A stretch of DNA of 64,000 nt, from the NCBI RefSeq assembly GCF_004210375.1, contig NW_027467782.1:25957276-26021275 (forward strand). Direction: 5' to 3'. The notes beneath the pieces were generated by a model. The model was not told the origin of the DNA. It did not search any database and saw only the letters and a program-made list of their open reading frames with translations. The first letter of the stretch is position 1, and each line of letters starts with the position of its first letter. This DNA is from Tachypleus tridentatus (Eukaryota; Arthropoda; Merostomata; Xiphosura; Limulidae). Below, piece after piece: positions 9,140 to 19,640 of this stretch. A program made the position numbers and the translations under genes.

Positions 9140-11290
9140 GACTTTGTTTGTTTTATTTTCCAGTCATTTTCATGTGGTTTATATATATACGTATTATGGT
9201 ACCTTGATTAATGTACACATTTCAACAAATTGAAAATTCCTCATTGATAAAAAAAAAATAAAATTGATGGAAGAAGGTGATAGTCATCTGATACAATGTT
9301 ACATGAAGAAAAACATCTTACACTTCTCATTCCTGGTGCCATGGGAAACCACCAAGTTGCTGTCTTTACCTCACAGGTATTACTTAACAAAAATCTGTAT
9401 TGAGCATAGGAGAATGGAAAATATTAAACCAATCTCCTCCTTCTAAGAGGCCAGTGTTGAAATGAAAGTTTTCTGGGAATATAATTGACATAGCCAATTC
9501 TGAACTCTTATAAAACAAAACAAATAGAACAGACAATTCTTTCCTGATCTTTCTGACATCCAGTTAATTTTCTTTGCCTTGTCAAGAGAAAACTTGTGCT
9601 TATATAGAGATTGTGTGACCTTCCCATTGGTTGAGGGCTACAGCAGTGTGATTGTCATAAGCTGTTACAATGCACGTGGGAGCTTGTTCAAGGTTGATGG
9701 CATGTGATAGTTGTATGTAAGTGAATAGCTCTCAGTGGTGCAGAGGTAAGTAGCTATATGAAAAATATTTTTACCTAAGGGAGATTTTAACCCTGTCTCT
9801 TGACTATTGAACTATCCCAGAATGAGTTAAAATATTATAACATTTCTTGTCATTGTAGTTTGCGCAAACTAAGTTTTATTCTGGACAAAAGTTTAAGGAA
9901 AATTAATTTTGAATGTGATTACCAAGTTACAGATAAATATATTTCACTTGTAAAGGGTTCAACAATTCTTGTTTTAGGAATTTGATTTGGTTTTAGGACA
10001 TACAGTATCAAGATAATTATATCCACTATAAGTATACAAGTATAAAAGTGGAAACATTTATTTCAAGCCAATTTGAATTGCTATTGGTTGTGGAACATCT
10101 GTTAATTGGAAGGTTTGTTTGAAGTTCCTTCAGCATGAACCTAATTTAAGTTTCTAAAAAGCAGAAATTTCATACCTTCTATACTTATGTTAAATAGTGT
10201 TCCTGATGAAATATAGTGTGCATGATGTTGTATATAAGATTTCTAAGACAAATGTTTTTTTCTTTTTCTTACTCTTTCTCATGATACTGATTTGTTTTCG
10301 AAAAATATTTTACATTTGAAATGTTTATACCTAAAGTATTACGTCCCTTGAAATATGTTTTTCTGTAATAAAGAGAAAGTATGCAGATGTACTTGCTTGT
10401 CAAAAAATGTAAATGGTACAAAATAATGAAGGTACCAAACATTTGTAATGGACATGTATGGAAATATACAGGATAAATAGAACATACATTTAAGATACTC
10501 TTTTAAATATAAATACTTTCATTGAGTTCTTCCATTTACGTGTGTGATAGGATTGTTGGTTTTAATTCCTAAGAGAAGTTACTTGTAAACAATTATATAC
10601 TTTGTAAAAACTAATGATACCATGAAATTCATTGTCTTTATCAATTTCCTCTACTTAAAAGTAGGCAATTTCACAAATGTGATCTGACCTTTATATTTTA
10701 TATAGAATGTAAAAAAGTGTTGTGATCTTCATTAAATATTTTAACTGTATAGTTGGCAGTAGTAATCTTCATAACCAGCAGTAGGATAAACTTAAAATGC
10801 AGACCAAAAAATTGTCCTACATACTCTATAGTGAGGGGTATACAAACAAAGAAGTGTGTGAAGCACCTAAGTAAAATATGAAAAATTACTTTGTTTTTAT
10901 AACAGTCTAGCTCCCACTCAGTATACCTCATGTTTGATGACTGATATGAAAGTCATCGACATTGAGCCTGTTTGCAACAGTAAGAGGGAATTGTTCAGTG
11001 ATGGCACGTGTATGTGTGTATAACAAATACTTAAAGAAACACATTAGTGATACTGCGCACACAAAAAATGTGGCCATAGTGATGACTACCAGAGCACAAA
11101 ACTTTAATGATACAAAGAATTATCACAGAGAATATTAGGTAGGAAAGTAAATAACGTTTTATGCAAAAGTTGTAATTCGGTTTGAAGAAAAGAACTTGTA
11201 AATTTATGCCTTTTCTCAATGTCAATATTTTAATATTTGAAGCAATCAAAGTTGACTGTGAGAAATGGCTCAACAGCTCCATGTAACAAT
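9140..11290. other. No supported gene; one SINE-II head fragment
   Basis: AT-rich sequence without convincing coding. At about 9729-9757 'ctctcagtggtgcagaggtaag' matches, as I recall it, the head of a second tRNA-like SINE whose minus-strand part lies at 12986-13063. A looser relative sits near 36590. Open frames at 10698-10931 and 11031-11282 (minus) look random. Confidence 0.5.
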
Positions 11291-11299
11291 CATTACCTA

Positions 11300-12000
11300 C
11301 TACATCTACGAAATTGGAAAAGTTTCAAAACTTGGACACTAGTTTTCGGATAATTAACACGTTGAGGGAGTCACTATTTGTTAATCTTTGAAAACAAGAA
11401 ATGCTCATGAACCAATTCTGGAAAGAATTGTTAGTGGCAACGAAGTTTTTTTTTTTTATGAGCATACTCAACGTAAGAGACAATTGTTGAATCTCTGTTA
11501 CACACCTGTACCAACACCGAAGAATGACTTATATTAAAAAAAAAAGTTTTGCCTTGTGTTTGGTGGGATCTGGGAAGTGCAGTTTATCACAAAATTTTGG
11601 ATCCAAATCACAGCTGAAAGATATTGTCATCAGTTGAAGTGCTAACACCAAGAACTGATAAGGAAAAGAACTGCATTAATCAATATAGAAGACTAATGTT
11701 TTTGCACGACTTAAGATTGTGTTTTGAATCCTACACACTTCATAAATGACCCAAGAAAAACTTCAGGCCTCAAAATGGGAAGTTGTGCCTCATCGATCCT
11801 ATTCACTAGATATTGCTCCATCTGATTATCATATTTTAAGATCCTCACGGCATTACTAAAATGAAAAAATGTTTGTTAAAACGAGGAACTCAAAACTGAG
11901 TTAAGATTGTTTTTTGAATCCAAATTAAAGGAATTTTGTTCACGTGGAATCCATAACTTACTTAAAATATGGAATAATGACATATAAAATGAAGTCAAAT
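11300..12000 (+). pseudogene. mariner transposase remnant
   Basis: Conceptual plus-strand translation, broken by several stops and frameshifts, shows mariner-family landmarks in order. These are a 'VFGG.WEV' block (cf. WWDWKG), 'SQLK' and a 'KWEVVPHRSYSLDIAPSDYH' block, where the consensus is W.vl.HppYSPDLAPSDYHLF with the catalytic Asp of the DD34D triad. A C-terminal 'SRGIHNLLKIW' follows (cf. RGI.kLp.rW). The copy is old and inactive. Terminal inverted repeats were not found. Confidence 0.75.
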
Positions 12001-12240
12001 ACAGTGGTATCTCGGTTCTTGAATGACTCCATTCCTGAAGTATTCGGTTTTCGAACATATTGTTTGAGAAAATAATGTCTCAGTTGTCGAACATAAACTC
12101 GGTTCCCGAACAAACCTGTTGTGGCCTAAACCCTGAAATAACCCGACTGATGAGCTGAACGACCCTTCGACCATTTTCGGCCTATGCCAAGTTTGCCCAA
12201 AACATTTTACCCACACCTGTCGCTCAGTCCACACCCCCAC
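12000..12240. repeat. Dispersed repeat end starting TACAGTGGTATCTCGG
   Basis: The block starts 'tacagtggtatctcggttct' with repeated 'ttcgaac' phrases. From memory this is a widespread arthropod repeat, often mis-annotated as protein on its minus strand. The TA start suits a Tc1/mariner-type target site, but no partner end was identified. Confidence 0.5.
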
Positions 12241-12985
12241 TAAAATCTGCTGTGAACGTTTTCGTTTTTCCTTTTTTAATTTTTCTAAATATTCTGATTA
12301 AGAACAATAATCTAATGCTGCGGTTGCATCCTTAAAAGCCACATTAAACTACTAATCAAGGATGTCAACGGCAAATAACAATAGATCTCAACCTGATGAA
12401 AATACATAGAAATGGAACCAAACGTCGTTCAAAGTATTCTTCTCAAGGAAAGTAAACCATTTCCGTAAATTTCTACTTGCTACTGTTATCTATACACATT
12501 TCATGAAAATAATATGAACTTTTTATTTCATTGATATTTTAAGTGATTCTGAATACCAATGTTTTCTTCTTATAATCCATAGGTGTACCGGTGAAGTCCA
12601 TATTGGCTTTTTTTAAAGTAATATATCAACAACATTTTTCTGAATCATCACTTCACTGATTATACGGTCCAAAGCACACAAGACACAAGAAGTAATATAT
12701 ATATAAGTGTTGAAATTACACCCACTAATTGTTGCTTTAATTTTCTAAGCATTTAACACCAGAGAATGAGTCATTTTATCCTACATTTCTGGTGTAACAG
12801 ACAAAAATAGGAAATATTAAATAAATTGAAATATATAGGTCTCATCTGTTGTGAATAATATACATAAGAAGCTTGGTAATTTGACGTTTAAAGGACACCA
12901 CATGAGATCTCACAGTAAACTTTCCACTAAAGCAGACTGTTTGCTCATCAGAGGTAATTTATCTTTACTTGTGTGTATTGTGTGT

Positions 12986-13063
12986 GTTTTCTTATAGCAA
13001 AGCCACATGGGGCTATCTGCTGAGTCCACCGAGGGGAATCGAACTCCTGATTTTAGCGTTGTT
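12986..13063 (-). repeat. Second tRNA-derived SINE family, fragment
   Basis: The plus strand reads 'gcaaagccacatggggctat', 'ctgctgagtccaccgagggg', 'aatcgaactcctgattttag', the reverse complement of a tRNA-like head joined to a short body. It differs from the main SINE. The distal part is missing. Confidence 0.6.
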
Positions 13064-13176
13064 AACTTTACTCATTTTGACAAATATTCTAGATTACGAT
13101 AAATTTTTCTCAAAGTCTTTTCTGAATGTTCAGTCAGTGGGATGGAATTTTATCCACACATCCACTAAATTATGTT

Positions 13177-13240
13177 AGCTCATACAATCAATCAGACTAA
13201 TACAATAGATCCCGTATTAGTCTGATTGATTGTATGAGCT
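13177..13240. repeat. Perfect 27-bp inverted repeat, 10-bp loop
   Basis: The left arm 13177-13203 is exactly complementary to the right arm 13214-13240 around the loop 'aatagatccc'. The outer end of the stem is AGCT. No transposase or terminator context is visible. Confidence 0.95.
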
Positions 13241-13394
13241 CTTTATATTCAAAATGCTATTGAAATCTCCCGTCAGAACTATCATTTTGTTCTAAGGTAG
13301 TTTGAATTGTAATTCTTGGAAAAATAGGAAGGTATCGCATTTGAGGTGTAAATGTTCCATACGAATACTTAAACTAAATCTCATACCTCTCAGG

Positions 13395-13660
13395 TCTCTA
13401 AACTATCGATTGTATACTACCAACTTTATATAACAATTCTACTGTGTCTACCATTTGTTCAAAAGTCATTCCTTCTGTACAAAGTAACACCGTTTTATGT
13501 ACTAGATCTAATACATTTAACTCCATATTCTTATTTGCATCTGACAGCGCACTTATTGCCATGATGAACTGTTCAACTGAAATACCATTCAAAGGTATTA
13601 AAGTTGAAGCACTTCTTTTAAAAGAAATGTCCTTCAGGTTATTACTTTTAACGTAATATT
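13395..13660 (-). CDS. Coding-like minus-strand frame cut by a SINE
   Basis: An uninterrupted minus-strand frame of about 85 codons starts immediately after a SINE tail and ends at a stop near 13395. It includes PLNGISVEQFIMAISALSD, then NVLDLVHKTVLLCTEG, then TFEQMVDTVELLYKVGS. Balanced composition and predicted amphipathic helices look like real protein, unlike the AT-driven frames around it. It has no start, so it is a 5'-truncated gene or mobile-element fragment. The SINE at 13676-13921 probably landed in it or next to it. Family not recognised. Confidence 0.35.
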
Positions 13661-13675
13661 TTGTTTGTTTTCATT

Positions 13676-13921
13676 TTTTGAATTTCGCGCAAAGTTACAT
13701 GAGGGCTATCTGCGCTAGCCATCCTTAATTTAGCAGTGTAAGACTAGAGGGAAGGCAACTAGTCATCACAATCCACCACCCACTCTTGGACTTCACTTTT
13801 ACCAACGAATAGTGGAATTGACCGTCACATTATAACGCCCTCAGTGCTGAAAGGGCAAGCATGCTTGGTACGACGGGGACTCGAACCCGCGACTCTCATG
13901 GCGTAAGAACCCACCACTCGA
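13676..13921 (-). repeat. Main SINE, minus strand, nearly full
   Basis: Reverse-oriented copy with tail, the body phrase 'taatttagcagtgtaagact' (minus of the standard 3' body) and the tRNA-like T-arm 'gggactcgaacccgcgac'. It interrupts the left arm of the tRNA foldback, and its 5' head abuts the truncated tRNA copy at 13940-13972. Confidence 0.85.
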
Positions 13922-13939
13922 GGAAAGGTATATCTTGCT

Positions 13940-13972
13940 CCTAAGCGAGCGCTCTACCATTTGAGATACATA
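13940..13972 (-). pseudogene. 5' half of a tRNA-Ala copy
   Basis: The minus strand contains 'TGGTAGAGCGCTCGCTTAG', identical to the D-arm to anticodon-loop part of the tRNA-Ala at 15089-15161. It then breaks at the anticodon, where SINE-linked sequence begins. The acceptor 5' strand is degraded. Flanking sequence also matches the other arm of the foldback, so this is the mirror copy of the intact gene. Confidence 0.75.
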
Positions 13973-14544
13973 AACCTTTTGAAACTTTTTCTTGTATAAT
14001 AGTCAATGATAATAAAAATCTGATACTTTTAAGCCCTGTAGGTATATTAGAACTGGTTTAACAAGCGATAAGAACACACGTTACATGGTGAACGCCAGGT
14101 CAGGTAATACCCAGACAAGGTCTATTTCACGTATAATATTTCTACTGAACCATTTCATGGTTCACTTAATACTATAAAACTTTATAAAATATCTGAAGTT
14201 ATAAAATACGTAACGTCCCTTTCTTCCCTCAAAATATGACCAGTTTATCTTAAAACAAAGTCATGAGTCTAATGATAAAAGTGAGTTAATATAAAATAAA
14301 AGAATATTTCTGTAACATAACATATGTTTGATAAAGTTTTACACAAATAAAGACATGTTAATAAAGATGAAGATATGCTGCATTAGAAACATAACATTTA
14401 CTTACAAACTTTGAAATGTTAGTTTTATGTGACAGAAATATTCTTTTATTTTATATTAACTCACTTTTATCATTAGACTCATGACTTTGTTTTAAGATAA
14501 ACTGATCATATTTTGAGGGAAGAAAGGGACGTTACATATTTTAT

Positions 14545-14835
14545 CGGCCCGGCATGGCCAAGCGTGTTAAGATGTGCAACTCGTAATCTGAGGGTCACGG
14601 GTTCGCATCCCCTTCGCGCCAAACATGCTCGCCCTTTCAGCCGTGGGGGCGTTATAATGTACGTTCAATCCCACTATTCGTTGGTAAAAGAGTAGCCCAA
14701 GAGTTGGTGGTGGGTAGTGATGACTAGCTGCCTTCCCTCTAGTCTTACACTGCCTAATTGGAGACGGCTAGCAAAGATAGCCCTTGAGTAGCTTTGTGCG
14801 AAATTCAAAAACAAACAAACAAACAAACAAACAGA
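14545..14835 (+). repeat. Main SINE, full copy with target-site duplication
   Basis: A complete copy: tRNA-like head with A and B boxes ('ggccaagcgtgttaag', 'gggttcgcatcc'), body to 'gtcttacactgcctaattg', and a (caaa)n tail. It is flanked by near-identical 12-bp target duplications, TACATATTTTAT (14533-14544) and TACGTATTTTAT (14836-14847). The foldback's other arm shows the empty site. Confidence 0.9.
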
Positions 14836-15088
14836 TACGTATTTTATTATTTCAGATATTTTATAAAGTTTTTATAGTACTAAGTGAACCAAGAAACGAT
14901 ACAGAAGAAACCTTATATGTAAAATAGGGCTTGTCTAGGTGTTGCCTTATCTGACGGCATTTACTGACATACATTTGTGCCTCTAGCTAAACAAGTTCTA
15001 ATACATTTTTTAACGTTAAAAAACAAAATAAAAATAAATCTCGATATTTATCGTAATTAAGTATTGTACTATTAAAACTTGGAAAATA

Positions 15089-15161
15089 GGGGACGTAGCT
15101 CAAGTGGTAGAGCGCTCGCTTAGCATGTGAGAGGTACCGGGATCGATACCCGGCGTCTCCA
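15089..15161 (+). tRNA. tRNA-Ala (anticodon AGC)
   Basis: A 73-nt cloverleaf: acceptor GGGGACG pairs with CGTCTCC (one G-T), D-arm GCTC/GAGC, anticodon stem CTCGC/GTGAG with loop TTAGCAT (AGC at 15122-15124), T-arm CCGGG-ATCGATA-CCCGG, discriminator A. It decodes GCU/GCC alanine codons after A-to-I editing of position 34. Internal A and B boxes are intact and a TTTT run at 15170-15173 can stop RNA polymerase III. No intron. It lies at the outer end of the right arm of the foldback. Confidence 0.95.
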
Positions 15162-15421
15162 ATTGATCATTTTCAAAAGGTTCCACAATTACTAGACTTA
15201 TATTCCGTAAAAAAGTTTCTGTCTGTTACAAGTTGTTTAATAACTTACTTTATTCAACACAAATGTAAGTAATTTTTTCCTTCCAAGTTATGTATATACA
15301 AGAATGACTATTTTATTCATTTTCTTACAAAGAGTCGTGTTAGTATCACACAATTTGAGCTAACTGTGGCATCGGTATGTTTCAATATAGACAAATCTCT
15401 GCAACCGATTATGTTTTATGC

Positions 15422-16860
15422 CAGAAGTGCCCAAACTTGTTTAACGTTAAGAACCACATATGATAAACTTCAGATGTTTGAGAGCCGCAAGACATGAACA
15501 AATATTACATACACGTTTTTATTGTTACATGTACATTTTGTTACATAAATTTTATATAAATATTAAAAATAAATGTACGTAATAATATTTATTCATGTAT
15601 GTAGATTTTAAACTGTTAGTTTGTATTAGTTTCAATAATCATAAAGTACATATATATGTAACAAATATTTTCAAAATCCTGGCTGATTATTGATTTAACT
15701 ATATTTAGCGTTTTTAATACGGTAATGAACTACGGAAACATCTATGAAAAACATGCAAATTTGCATTTCATTAACATTAAATGAAACTGACAAAAATAAA
15801 AAGAAAATGGGTAAAAACAGATATTTTAATGATATTAATTTGTTTTAGTAAATATCTGGTCAAAACATGGAGGATAATATGCAAAACAATAAAATTAGAG
15901 ATATTTTAATCAGATACGACCTTACAAAATTATATTCTTATCATAATATTTTTCTAACACAAACAGATGTTGATACAATTATCAGGATATTTACTACTAG
16001 TAGAGGTCTTGTGAGTTTCCATCTTGGTTGTGAATCGTTGAAATACCTGCTGGTATGTTGTCAAGTCTGTACGAATTAGCTCCGTCAGGTGTTGATTTGT
16101 GAGGACTGCACGATGCTTCGACTTCACAAACTTCATTACAGAGTACAGTGATTCACAGCAGTATGTTGTGCTGAAAATGAGATGAGTTGCACATTTTGTT
16201 TTTCTGTTCAGGATATTTTATTTCTGGAACTTGCTTCCAGAACGCTGTTGTAGAATGGGATTTATGGATCATCTTGAGACCCAGGTCCTCCTGTATTTTT
16301 TATTAGTTCCATTTCCACAGCAGATGATTCTGTAACAAGAGGTTCGACAATTGGACAATCATCATTGACCACATCAATGATGAACGGATTTACAAGAAAG
16401 GCGAAGCATGGCTTCAGTTTCTACAAGTTCTCAAACGTATCTAGCAAATTATGAAGGAGTTCTTGTAATTTATCTTTATATTTTTCCAATTTGTGATCTT
16501 TTATTTCATTATCAGATAATGTAGTTATTCTCCTTTTGCGATTGGGAAAGTAACTAAAGTGTCTTGACAATATGTCTCTTTGAAAAAGTCTAATTTTATT
16601 TGAAAGCTGAAAATTGTCTGAGTAAGATCAGAAACAATCTTATCCTTTCCCTGGAGTGCCAAGTTGAGAGTTTGTAGATGAATCATTATACAAGTAAGGA
16701 ACATTAGATCTTGCATCCATTCATCATTTCCCATTTGAGGATAGAATCTTTTCTTTTCTTCAAGAAAAATAATAGCAGGCTCCAACAAATCCACAAACCT
16801 ACTTAAGACATTGTTGGTTAACAGTCACCTCACAACGCAGTTTCTATTATTTATATGTGG
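15422..16860 (-). pseudogene. hAT-type transposase remnant (GTF2IRD2-like group)
   Basis: Minus-strand fragments match the domesticated-hAT-like group. The piece at 16525-16794 has 'DEWMQDLMFLTCI' and 'LQTLNLALQGKDKIVSDL', the conserved mid-domain. The piece at 15954-16136 has 'KSKHRAVLTNQHLTELI', the C-terminal dimerisation region that normally follows 'FS.MK'. The outer edge near 15422 begins 'cagaagtgcccaaacttg', like hAT inverted-repeat ends. Stops and shifts separate the parts, so it is inactive. The 5' end was not located. Confidence 0.75.
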
Positions 16861-17122
16861 AGACATTATTAGATCATGGATTAACTACACTGTATGAGGT
16901 AAATGTTAACACTGGTAATTGTTCCAGCTACGTAGGTACATTTGGTATAGTAAACACAGTCACCACTATCTGTAAATATTTTCATTTCTTAAATATTTAT
17001 ATATCGAGACATTATTAAATCCTGAGTAACTCCACTGTAAAAAGGTAAAAGTTAATACTGACTGTGTAGGTACATTTGGTATAGTAAAGACACAGTCATC
17101 ACTGTCTGTAAATATTTTCAAT
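16848..17122. repeat. Tandem duplication, about 130-146 bp unit, 2 copies
   Basis: Two adjacent units share 'gagacattattaaatc', 'gtaggtacatttggtatag' and 'ctgtaaatattttcat'. The first has about 15 extra bases. Confidence 0.8.
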
Positions 17123-19017
17123 TTTCTCGCAAGTTCTTCATAGTTTTTCTAATTATTTGAAAAATCAACACAATAAGTTTCTATGTGCTCTTTCTGAACC
17201 CTAAAGGAATAAAAATGTTTCATACTTTAAATTAAACATGAGAAATATATTTCTGTACATAAACGTGAAAACTACATGATCATATATTTACAGTTTTATA
17301 TCATCACACAACCAGTTTCATGTTTATAATTTAATCTAAGGTGCTGATATATTTTCTTAACAGTCCAATTATGTTTTAATCATAATATATATGTAATTAT
17401 CATCATATTTTGAACTTTCTCTGCTAATTTGTATAAAAACAAATAAATTTATTTATGACATTGTCAGTTTATCACTAGATTGATTTATAATATCTGTAAA
17501 CCAAAATGTAAAAGAATGTGTCTATTATTCACTCTATCCCCTGATGGTACAGCGTCGTGTTTATGTATTTATAAGAGTAAATAGCCTGATGTGGCTTTGT
17601 TATACGAAAATACATTATTATTGACTTACAAAATCCTTCTTAACTGTATAGATGGCTTTTTCCAGAGTTACATTATTCACTTCCAGTATTCACAAATCTT
17701 GTTGAAACAATAAATTTCTTAATTCTACAAAATTTTGTTGAAATAATAGATAGGCGAACAATTAATTATAAGCACAAAAACAATAGTTTTATCCATGGTG
17801 GAACATATTACATGTTTCAAGAAGACCTATGTTCACTATTTTCTATCATCAGTAAAACATTTCTTTATGTTTATAAATCATTGTTTGTCTTCCTACTGTT
17901 ATAATTACATAACGTTCTTCACAATTCATATATTTATCTAAAATGATCAACTTAAGTTATTATTCAATATTTCCCACACCAGTAGTTATATCTAGTTAGT
18001 TTTAACATCATTACTATTTCTATTAAACCTAATTTTTATTAAATTTATATTCTACATTTTTATGTCTTCCTCTTCATCAATTTCAATACACTGTTGTTCT
18101 ACATTTAACTTTTCAAACAGCTCTTGAACCACAAGTGTAGACGTCTTATCTCTATTTTTCCTTTCCTGAAGTTCCTTACAAAACATGTAAGTTACAAAAT
18201 GTATTATATCGTGATAAAAAATAAATGAATTAATGGGGATTCTGTAAAATATTTTAAATGGAGGTTTCATTATGTCATTCCTTTGATATTAAAGCTAAAT
18301 ACTTACAAATAAGTTTATATTATGCATTAATATTATAAATATTTAAACAACATAAGCAGGTCAGGAAAATAATCAGAGACTCAAACCTAGTAAAACTATT
18401 CACAAACCAAAAGAATGAACTGTGTCGATAGAAATGTTTATCAGATTAGGATGAACTTTAGTTTTGTACTTTATTCATCATCTCCATCTGATTTAGATAT
18501 GTTGGTTTCTTCAAACTCTAGAACCTTTCTCCAGAAACTCTGTACACACAATGTAACTTGGTAATTACTTTTTTGGAACATGAACTATTTTGATTATAAC
18601 TCTTTTACAGTTACAAGAAACTGATTAGTTCATCTCCTGTGGTCAGAGATGTGTGATGGGAGGTAACTTGTTGGCTCTGTTGTTTATCCATTGTCACCAA
18701 GAAGATAAATTGACAGTTTTGTAAAATTTACACATTTATCGATTAGTGTGGCAAGAGCAGCTCTTTAGAGGTGTTACATAAAGAGATTCTGTGTTGAGTG
18801 AGAAGCTTTAGAAGTGTTGTCCTGTTTGTGAAGAACATCTTTGTTATAACTTCTAATAGATTAGTTTTAGACATTTCCACGTTGTTATTATAGGTAGTGC
18901 TTGAGATACAAACTCATCAGTAATAGAAGATGAACCACCTTCTTCTGCAAAATTTTCGAGTGCACCAATCTTAATTTTTACCTGCTTTCAGCCACCTACT
19001 GGTGAAATACAGACATC
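17123..19017. other. No supported gene
   Basis: AT-rich sequence. The minus-strand frame at 18052-18270 (acidic end EIDEEEDIKM) is short and without clear splice borders. Nothing else stands out. Confidence 0.45.
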
Positions 19018-19426
19018 AGTGATGTCGAGAAACCCACTTGTTGAGAAATTTATATGCAAAAACGGCTCGTTTGGGTTGAGAAAATATTTTACATAGAAGA
19101 GCGAACAACGTTTCGACCTCCTTCGGTCATCGTCAGGTTCACAAAGAAAGAGGTAACTGACCGGAAGCTGACCACATGTTTGAAAGGGGTTGTGTAACTG
19201 TGTGTCGAAATGTAGAGGGCGGTATTAGATGTTTGAATATATAATTTTATTTATTTTATTATATTAATATAGGTATAAAGGCGTTCCTTTATATTGGTTT
19301 ATTTTGGGTTTAAGTTGTTGAATAAGTAAGGCTTCTTTAATTTTGCGTTTGTTTATGTTTGTTTCTTTATTTAGTATTTGAGTGTTTTCTATGGTTATGT
19401 TGTGTTTATTTGACTTGCAGTGTAGC
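19018..19426 (-). mobile_element. Penelope-like element, 3' end
   Basis: On the minus strand the end of an ORF reads TQILNKETNINKRKIKEALL and then QQLKPKINQYKGTP before a stop. This resembles the tail of Penelope-like proteins after the GIY-YIG nuclease. It is followed by a 3' region containing 'cgaaggaggtcgaaacgttg' and the phrase 'ctcaacccaaacgagccg'. The same end occurs at 27537-27690. The copy is 5'-truncated where a SINE lies (19427 onward). Confidence 0.65.
19098..19142 (-). ncRNA. Hammerhead-ribozyme-like core in the Penelope-like 3' region
   Basis: The minus strand reads CTGACGA (19130-19136), a short hairpin GACC-GAAGGA-GGTC, GAAAC (19110-19114), then GTTGTT. This matches the hammerhead core CUGANGA, stem II, GAAA and a two-pair stem III ending UH. 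Such ribozymes are known in Penelope-like elements. Stem I pairing next to the core is poor here, so activity is doubtful. Confidence 0.4.
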
Positions 19427-19640
19427 TTGAACTTCGCTCAAAGTTACAAGAGGTTCATCTCCGTTATCCGTCCCTAATTTATAAGTGAAGGATTAGAGGA
19501 AAGGCTGCTTGACATCACAACTCACCACCAACTCTTAAGCTACGCTCCTAGTGATGAACAGTGGGACTAAACGTAACTTTATAAGGCTTCAGTGAGTTAA
19601 AGGATAAACAAGTTTGGTGGGAAAGGGATTCTTGAAAAGT
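19427..19640 (-). repeat. Main SINE, minus strand, degraded
   Basis: It keeps 'cgctcaaagttacaagagg', 'cgtccctaatttataagtg' and a body of the right order, but is strongly diverged and ends in a blurred tRNA-like head. Confidence 0.65.

Larger units (their letters stand above)
13940..15161. repeat. 1.2-kb imperfect foldback with tRNA-Ala at the arms
   Basis: The left arm (about 13940-14320) and right arm (about 14424-15124, excluding the SINE at 14545-14835) are inverted copies around a loop of roughly 100 bp. The inner part (14152-14320 against 14424-14544 plus 14848-14893) is almost identical. The outer part is clearly related but much more diverged ('taagtgaacca', 'cttgtct.gg', 'agttctaata'). 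Each arm ends in tRNA-Ala sequence, intact on the right and truncated on the left. Confidence 0.85.

Noticed and set aside
11995-12240. Minus-strand frame of 81 codons
   Set aside because: This protein-like sequence is the known spurious translation of a dispersed repeat.
14513-14695. Plus-strand frame over the SINE head
   Set aside because: It is SINE sequence; the tRNA-like part explains it.
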